DNA from: Leptotrichia sp. oral taxon 215
GTDB lineage: Bacteria; Fusobacteriota; Fusobacteriia; Fusobacteriales; Leptotrichiaceae
Length of the DNA: 11,284 nt
Assembly (NCBI GenBank): GCA_905371725.1
Contig: CAJPML010000012.1
Span: forward strand, 1 to 11,284
Reading direction: 5' to 3'
Shown here: positions 7,452 through 11,284 of the stretch, piece by piece
Layout of the letters: the number at the start of each line of letters is the position of its first letter
Position numbering within the stretch: the first letter of the stretch is position 1
Made by a program: the position numbers and the translations under genes
Notes under the pieces: model-generated
What the model was told of the DNA's origin: nothing
What the model saw: the letters and a program-made list of their open reading frames with translations, nothing else
Databases searched by the model: none

Positions 7452-8204
7452 TTATTCCTCAATTTTCTCCAATATTTCATCACTTATATTAAAATTTGCA
7501 TATATTTCCTGGACATCTTCATTGTCTTCAAGGTCATCATATAGTTTTAATATTTTTGCTGCAGTTTCAATATCAGTTATTTCTATTTCATTTTTCGGAT
7601 ACATTGTTATTTCAGCATTTTCACTATTTAAACCTTTTTCTTCCAAAGTCTTTTTTACACTTTCAAAGTTATTTGGGTCTGTTATTACTACTGAAAAATT
7701 TTCTCTGTCAATGATATCTTCTGCACCTGCTTCCAGTGCAATTTCCATCAGTTTTTCCTCATTGATTTTTTTCTTATCAAATTCAAGAATGCCTTTCCTG
7801 TCAAACATAAATGCAACAGATCCTGTTTCTCCAAGATTTCCTTCATTTCTTGAGAAATTCATTCTGACTGTGGAAGCTGAACGGTTTTTATTATCTGTAA
7901 CTACATCTACTAAAAATGCCACTCCTCCAGGACTGTATCCTTCATATCTTATTTCAATGTATTCCACACCTTCCAGTTCTCCTGTTCCCTTTTTTACTGC
8001 TCTTTCAATAGTGTCTTTTGACATATTTGCAGCTTTTGCCTTATCTATTGCAAGCCTTAATCTTGGGTTAAAATCTATGTTCCCACCGCCTATTTTTGCC
8101 GCAATCATTATTTCCTTTCCTAATCTTGTAAAAGCTTTTCCTCTGATTTTATCCTGTCGTCCTTTTCTCTGTTTTATATTTACCCACTTATTATGTCCTG
8201 CCAC
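7452..8204 (-). CDS. yebC: YebC/PmpR (TACO1) family protein
   Basis: Member of the widespread YebC family. It was first described as DNA-binding transcriptional regulators; more recent work links members to the ribosome and to relief of stalling at proline-rich stretches. The GTG start at 8204 gives MAGHNKWVNIKQRKGRQDKIRGK, matching the family N-terminus, and GGAGG at 8213-8217 is eight bases upstream. Reading from the in-frame TTG at 8219 would place the start on top of this ribosome binding site. Family blocks include KEIMIAAKIGGG (30-41), YEGYSPGGVAFLVD (87-100) and NEGNLGETGSVAFMF (120-134). The 250-residue length is normal for the family. It lies 30 bases after ruvA; yebC-ruv adjacency is common in bacteria, which supports both calls. 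The molecular role here is inferred only from family membership. Confidence 0.95.
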   Translation of the reverse strand: MAGHNKWVNIKQRKGRQDKIRGKAFTRLGKEIMIAAKIGGGNIDFNPRLRLAIDKAKAANMSKDTIERAVKKGTGELEGVEYIEIRYEGYSPGGVAFLVDVVTDNKNRSASTVRMNFSRNEGNLGETGSVAFMFDRKGILEFDKKKINEEKLMEIALEAGAEDIIDRENFSVVITDPNNFESVKKTLEEKGLNSENAEITMYPKNEIEITDIETAAKILKLYDDLEDNEDVQEIYANFNISDEILEKIEE

Positions 8205-8212
8205 AAAATTTA

Positions 8213-8217
8213 CCTCC
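8213..8217 (-). promoter_or_regulatory. ribosome binding site fixing the GTG start of yebC
   Basis: GGAGG on the minus strand, eight bases before GTG 8204. It rules out the in-frame TTG at 8219, which would read through this site. Confidence 0.8.
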
Positions 8218-8234
8218 AAAACATGTTAGTTATA

Positions 8235-8876
8235 TTATTTCTTATTCTGAATTTTTTGTAGAATAGTTTTAATTGCATCACCAATATTATTTATACTGGA
8301 AAGTTCCTCATCCTTTATCCATTTGGAAACATCAGCATTAGCATATCCTAGACTTTCCAGAGCCAGTTTTATATCTTCCTTCATAAGAAGAAGTTTTGTA
8401 TTTGATGTGTCTGAAATAATATTTTTTCCATTTGAGACATCTTCGTTTTCATTCTGAATTTCAATTATATTAAGCTTTTTAACCTTATCCTTCAGATCCA
8501 GTATTATTTTCTGTGCTTTCTTTTCCCCTAACCCCGGCACCTTTGTAAACAGCTTTGAGTTGTTGTCCAGTACAATATTTATAACATCTTTTACATTGTA
8601 AGTGGAAAGAATGGCAAGAGTAAGTTTAGGACCTACACCGCTTGTTTTTATCAATGCTCTGAAAAGTTCCCGTTCATTTTCAGTCTTAAATCCATAAAAT
8701 GAGATATCATCTTCCTTGACATGGGTATGAATATACAGTTTTTCATCTTCCCCTATTTCCTTAAGTGTTTCAAATGTTTTCAGGGAAATAAAGATTTTAT
8801 ACGCCAGTCCATTTATATCAATTGCTACATAGTCAATTTTTTTTATTGTAAGTTCTCCAAAAATATATTCAAACAT
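8235..8876 (-). CDS. ruvA: Holliday junction branch migration complex subunit RuvA
   Basis: RuvA binds four-way DNA junctions and loads the RuvB motor during recombinational repair. The 213-residue protein has the three expected parts: an OB-like domain I (1-65, beginning MFEYIFGELTIKKIDYVAIDINGLAYKIF), domain II with two helix-hairpin-helix motifs (about 71-90, TSGVGPKLTLAIL; and 108-127, VPGLGEKKAQKI), then a linker at about 135-163 and the RuvB-binding domain III (164-210, ALESLGYANADVSKWI). ATG 8876 is the only usable start: an in-frame TGA lies three codons upstream and the domain begins at residue 1. The Shine-Dalgarno is unusually distant (see the separate entry). ruvB is not in this window. 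The gap to murI upstream is 79 bases and to yebC downstream 30. Confidence 0.95.
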   Translation of the reverse strand: MFEYIFGELTIKKIDYVAIDINGLAYKIFISLKTFETLKEIGEDEKLYIHTHVKEDDISFYGFKTENERELFRALIKTSGVGPKLTLAILSTYNVKDVINIVLDNNSKLFTKVPGLGEKKAQKIILDLKDKVKKLNIIEIQNENEDVSNGKNIISDTSNTKLLLMKEDIKLALESLGYANADVSKWIKDEELSSINNIGDAIKTILQKIQNKK

Positions 8877-8911
8877 TATTGTAAATCAAGTGTAAATTTA
8901 CACTTCTCCTT
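8877..8911 (-). promoter_or_regulatory. ruvA translation initiation region with an 18-base palindrome between Shine-Dalgarno and ATG
   Basis: On the minus strand AAGGAG (8911-8906) is followed at once by the perfect palindrome AAGTGTAAATTTACACTT (8905-8888), then 11 bases, then ATG 8876. The linear SD-ATG spacing of 29 is far beyond the normal 5-10. Folding the palindrome into a seven-pair stem with an AATT loop would bring the two close together. Alternatively the palindrome is a protein-binding operator. Confidence 0.55.
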
Positions 8912-8955
8912 TCGTCTTGCTTTCTAATATTTGACACTACGATTTCTTGTAAAGC

Positions 8956-9741
8956 CTAAAGCTTTATAAGGTTTACATGATCAATATTTTCATTCAGAAA
9001 CATTATTCCTATTTCCTTGAATTTATCCTGTCCATCAGTTACAAAATATTCAACTTCATGTCCTTTTTCGGCATCATTTTTCAGTAAATTCTTTTTTATC
9101 AGTATCTCTTTTAAATCCTGAGCTGTCTCCTTTGCAGGATCAACAATTTTAATATCAGGATAAATGCTGCTTATTGTCTCTTTCAGTAAAGGATAGTGTG
9201 TACATCCCAAAATCAGGGAATCAATTTTATCCCTGAAATCATCGAGATACATCTGTACCATCTGATTTATAAGCTTTCCTTTAATTATTCCTTCTTCAAT
9301 TGCAGGAACAAATAGAGGGCATGATTTTGAATATACTTCTATTTCATGATTTCTTTTTTTTATTTCAGTTTCGTATTTTTTTGAATTGATGGTAGCTTTT
9401 GTGCCGATGACCCCTATTCTGTTATTTTCTGTAGTATAAAGGGCTGTCTTCACACCAGCTTCTATAACTCCTATGATGGGAGTCTTAAATGTTTTATTCA
9501 GTTCATCTAAAGCAAGAGAAGTAGCTGTATTACAAGCTACTACAATTGCATCTACTTTTTTTTCTATTAAAAAGTCTACGATTTGTTTTGAATATCTGAT
9601 AATCAGATCTTGTGTCTTTTCTCCGTAGGGCACTCTGGCAGTGTCCCCGAGATAAATGATTTTTTCATTTGGAAGAACATTTCTTACTTCCTTTAAAACA
9701 GTTAATCCTCCAACCCCTGAATCAAAAATACCAATAGACAT
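8956..9741 (-). CDS. murI: glutamate racemase
   Basis: MurI interconverts L- and D-glutamate in the cytoplasm, supplying D-glutamate for the peptidoglycan stem peptide. The 261-residue length is normal. The N-terminus IGIFDSGVGGLTVLKEV carries the conserved Asp7-Ser8; YLGDTARVPYG (30-40) is the next family block. The two catalytic cysteines are Cys70 (VVACNTAT) and Cys180 (LGCTHYPLL), with His182 in the second motif. ATG 9741 is fixed by the canonical start of the fold and by an in-frame stop two codons upstream. Its Shine-Dalgarno lies 31 bases away (separate entry). It follows dacA by 80 bases on the same strand; both products act in peptidoglycan metabolism, consistent with joint expression. 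Confidence 0.96.
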   Translation of the reverse strand: MSIGIFDSGVGGLTVLKEVRNVLPNEKIIYLGDTARVPYGEKTQDLIIRYSKQIVDFLIEKKVDAIVVACNTATSLALDELNKTFKTPIIGVIEAGVKTALYTTENNRIGVIGTKATINSKKYETEIKKRNHEIEVYSKSCPLFVPAIEEGIIKGKLINQMVQMYLDDFRDKIDSLILGCTHYPLLKETISSIYPDIKIVDPAKETAQDLKEILIKKNLLKNDAEKGHEVEYFVTDGQDKFKEIGIMFLNENIDHVNLIKL

Positions 9742-9778
9742 TCTTCATTTGCAATAGATAAAGCTACTGCAGCTCCTT
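9742..9778 (-). promoter_or_regulatory. murI translation initiation region with a hairpin between Shine-Dalgarno and ATG
   Basis: On the minus strand AAGGAG (9778-9773) is two bases before a potential hairpin, GCAGTAG (9770-9764), loop CTTTAT, CTATTGC (9757-9751), with seven pairs including one G-U. Nine bases then lead to ATG 9741. The SD-ATG spacing is 31 bases, or 11 if the 20-base hairpin is looped out. An alternative fold pairs AGCT with AGCT next to the Shine-Dalgarno and would hide it. Confidence 0.45.
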
Positions 9779-9810
9779 TCTCTATTTATAATATGAAATT
9801 CTAAATATAA

Positions 9811-9823
9811 AACTGTAACAGTT
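9811..9823. repeat. 13-base inverted repeat at the dacA stop codon
   Basis: AACTGTAACAGTT is a six-base inverted repeat about a central A and overlaps the dacA TAA. It lies 70 bases upstream of murI. It could be an operator for a murI promoter or a weak 3' stem; no T-run follows on the minus strand, so it is not a standard terminator. Confidence 0.3.
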
Positions 9824-11000
9824 ATCTCATTATAAGGGAACCTGCAAATTCATTGACTCCATCGTCAGCAGAATACTGTCCTACGATTTTTCCTCTGTCC
9901 TTACTTGAAATATTACTGTTCAGCTTTACTTTATAGTTCAGCCTTTTATTTCCTGTTTCCCCTGAAACAACGATATCTTCTGTAGGGTACAGATTATATT
10001 TTTCATTTCCTATCCTTACAGTACTAACAATTTCATTTTTATCTATTACTTTTGTTTTAGCATTTTCAATATTTTTTTTACGATTAGTCGATGACTTATC
10101 TGGCAAATTATCCTGTAAATCTTTCAAATTATTATCTTTTCTTTCTTTTTTAGAAGAAGTTTGAGCTTTCGTTTCAAAAGCAAAATAATTATTTATTTCT
10201 TCAGTTCCAATCGCATTTCTATTTTTTGCCTTATTTGAACCTAAAATTACAACTATAACCCTGTCATTTCCTCTTTGCGCAGTTAAAATTATATTAGAAC
10301 CTGCAGCTTTATGATAACCTGTTTTTAGCCCGTCAACACCTCCTACTTTTCCTAAAAGGGCATTTGTAGACTTTAATTTTATTTCTCCACCATCTATATA
10401 ATCTTTTGCATTTCTTGAAATATTTAAATACTCTTTATATGCAATAGCTTCTTTTGCCAACCCATATAAATCTTCAGCATTCCCCTGATCCATGCATGTT
10501 CCTGTGTCACCAGGCGGTAACCCATGTGGAGTACAGAATCTAAGTGAGTTTAATCCAAATTGTCTTGCTTTATTATTCATGGCATTTATAAAACTTGGAA
10601 CATCTCCACCTGAAACATACTCAGCAAGTGCATATGCTGCATTATTTGAAGATCTTATGATAGTTGCCTTCAATAAGTCTTCTACTGTATACTGTTTTCC
10701 TGCAACTAATTTTATACCATATGGAATTACTGATGCTGTTTGAGAGATGGTAACTCTATCACTCATTGAAATGTCTCCACTTTTTATTTTTTCAAGTGTC
10801 AGAATAGATGTCATAACTTTTGTTATTGAAGCCAGTGGTCTGACTGCCGTTGTATTTTCCTTTTTTATAATATTCCCATTAAAATCTCCAACTAAAAGTG
10901 CTTTATAGTCATAGTAGTTTTCACCATCTGCAAATATGAAAACTGAAATTATAAAAAAACATGCTAATAATATTTTTTTTATACTTACCTTACATTTCAT
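9822..11000 (-). CDS. dacA: D-alanyl-D-alanine carboxypeptidase (DacA/PBP5-type, peptidase S11)
   Basis: Exported serine peptidase that trims the terminal D-Ala from peptidoglycan stem peptides. An N-terminal signal peptide spans about residues 1-24 (KKILLACFFIISVFIFA, likely cut after FA). The three penicillin-binding motifs are in order: Ser58-Ile-Thr-Lys61 (SxxK nucleophile), Ser118-Asn-Asn120 (SxN) and Lys226-Thr-Gly228 (KTG). PHGLPP at 158-163 is the usual loop; here it is flanked by Cys156 and Cys169, possibly a disulphide. Residues about 278-320 form a Lys/Asn/Asp/Ser-rich linker before a beta-rich C-terminal domain (325-392). There is no obvious C-terminal amphipathic anchor, which PBP5 proteins usually have. 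GGTAGGG about 11 bases upstream is a weak ribosome binding site for ATG 11000. I see no convincing promoter; TTGGTC (11161-11156) and TAATAT (11137-11132), 18 apart, are a weak candidate. Confidence 0.93.
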   Translation of the reverse strand: MKCKVSIKKILLACFFIISVFIFADGENYYDYKALLVGDFNGNIIKKENTTAVRPLASITKVMTSILTLEKIKSGDISMSDRVTISQTASVIPYGIKLVAGKQYTVEDLLKATIIRSSNNAAYALAEYVSGGDVPSFINAMNNKARQFGLNSLRFCTPHGLPPGDTGTCMDQGNAEDLYGLAKEAIAYKEYLNISRNAKDYIDGGEIKLKSTNALLGKVGGVDGLKTGYHKAAGSNIILTAQRGNDRVIVVILGSNKAKNRNAIGTEEINNYFAFETKAQTSSKKERKDNNLKDLQDNLPDKSSTNRKKNIENAKTKVIDKNEIVSTVRIGNEKYNLYPTEDIVVSGETGNKRLNYKVKLNSNISSKDRGKIVGQYSADDGVNEFAGSLIMR

Positions 11001-11045
11001 TTTTTATTTTCCCTACCTTTAATATATTATTTACTCTAAGAAATA

Positions 11046-11189
11046 TTAACATATTTGTATTAGTTTTTTATTTGTAAAAATTGAATTAATATGCTCAAAT
11101 TGAAAAAAAAGATACAGAAAAGTAGTTTCTAATATTAGTTTTGTATACTTATCTTGACCAATAGAAAAAGTGAAAACTTTTTTCTTCAT
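11046..11189 (-). CDS. possible 47-residue small ORF upstream of dacA
   Basis: An open frame MKKKVFTFSIGQDKYTKLI... is preceded by AAAAGGAG, but only three bases separate the GGAG from the ATG, which is tight. It resembles nothing I know, contains an A/T homopolymer, and its first codons lie in an AT-rich inverted repeat (11164-11181). It may be a leader peptide, a gene fragment or chance. Confidence 0.15.
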   Translation of the reverse strand: MKKKVFTFSIGQDKYTKLILETTFLYLFFQFEHINSIFTNKKLIQIC

Positions 11190-11202
11190 AAACTCCTTTT
11201 AA

Positions 11203-11234
11203 GGAACGGGTATCTTCAGCCCGTTTCTTTTTTT
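11203..11234 (+). terminator. Rho-independent terminator on the plus strand
   Basis: Stem GGAACGGG (11203-11210) pairs with CCCGTTTC (11220-11227) through eight pairs including one G-T, with a nine-base loop, followed by seven T residues (11228-11234). The T-run is on the plus strand only, so it ends rightward transcription. No plus-strand gene precedes it between the dacA upstream region and this point. A weak TATACT -10 box at 11144-11149, with no good -35, could start a transcript of about 80 bases ending here. Confidence 0.65.
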
Positions 11235-11284
11235 GTTCATAATACCTTATAAACCTTGAAAATATTACTCTTAAAGTCAATTAC

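Noticed and set aside
7522..8229. Long open frame of 235 codons on the plus strand opposite yebC
   Set aside because: It is the antisense of a clear yebC gene, with low-complexity Ser/Phe-rich content, no ribosome binding site and no family resemblance.
9746..9754. Short upstream open frame starting TTG/ATG just before murI, as the target of the distant Shine-Dalgarno
   Set aside because: Even for these codons the spacing is 18-24 bases, the frame ends after a few codons inside murI, and the murI N-terminus is canonical.
10959..10970. LLAC in the DacA signal peptide as a lipobox
   Set aside because: The cysteine is followed by a further ten hydrophobic residues, so it lies inside the hydrophobic core and not at its end; an ordinary signal peptide fits better.

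Overview
The window is strongly AT-rich chromosomal DNA with short intergenic gaps and clear AAGGAG-type ribosome binding sites. Base composition, AT-rich codon use and the protein variants together suggest a Fusobacteriota genome, possibly of the Leptotrichia type. That placement is by impression, because there is no rRNA or other marker in the window.

Plus strand, 1-6706: a carbohydrate-uptake operon. It holds a PRD/EIIB/EIIA-domain transcriptional regulator (5' end cut by the window edge and apparently frameshifted), then separate PTS EIIA, EIIB and EIIC genes of the fructose family, and a GH38 alpha-mannosidase that starts one base after the EIIC stop. The likely job is phosphorylating import of an alpha-mannoside (mannosylglycerate or a short mannosyl oligosaccharide) followed by cytoplasmic hydrolysis. 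It parallels E. coli mngAB, but with a split PTS and a PRD-type regulator instead of the GntR-type MngR.

Centre, 6707-6902: the gap between the two convergent gene sets. It is filled by nested inverted repeats that could fold as a three-way junction. The repeat ends resemble insertion-sequence termini, so a MITE or IS remnant also serving as terminator is the leading reading.

Minus strand, 11000 down to 6903: dacA (serine-type D-Ala-D-Ala carboxypeptidase), murI (glutamate racemase), ruvA (Holliday junction branch migration), yebC, and an unrecognised lysine-rich protein. The gaps are 80, 79, 30 and 51 bases with no convincing terminators, so co-transcription is plausible. dacA and murI both serve peptidoglycan metabolism.

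Right edge, 11001-11284: the dacA upstream region. It carries a good Rho-independent terminator on the plus strand with no plus-strand gene in front of it.

The most unusual signal is translational. murI and ruvA both have a good Shine-Dalgarno sequence placed far too far upstream (31 and 29 bases), each separated from its ATG by a potential hairpin. Removing the hairpin leaves 11 bases in both cases. I found no CRISPR array, tRNA, rRNA or intact mobile element.
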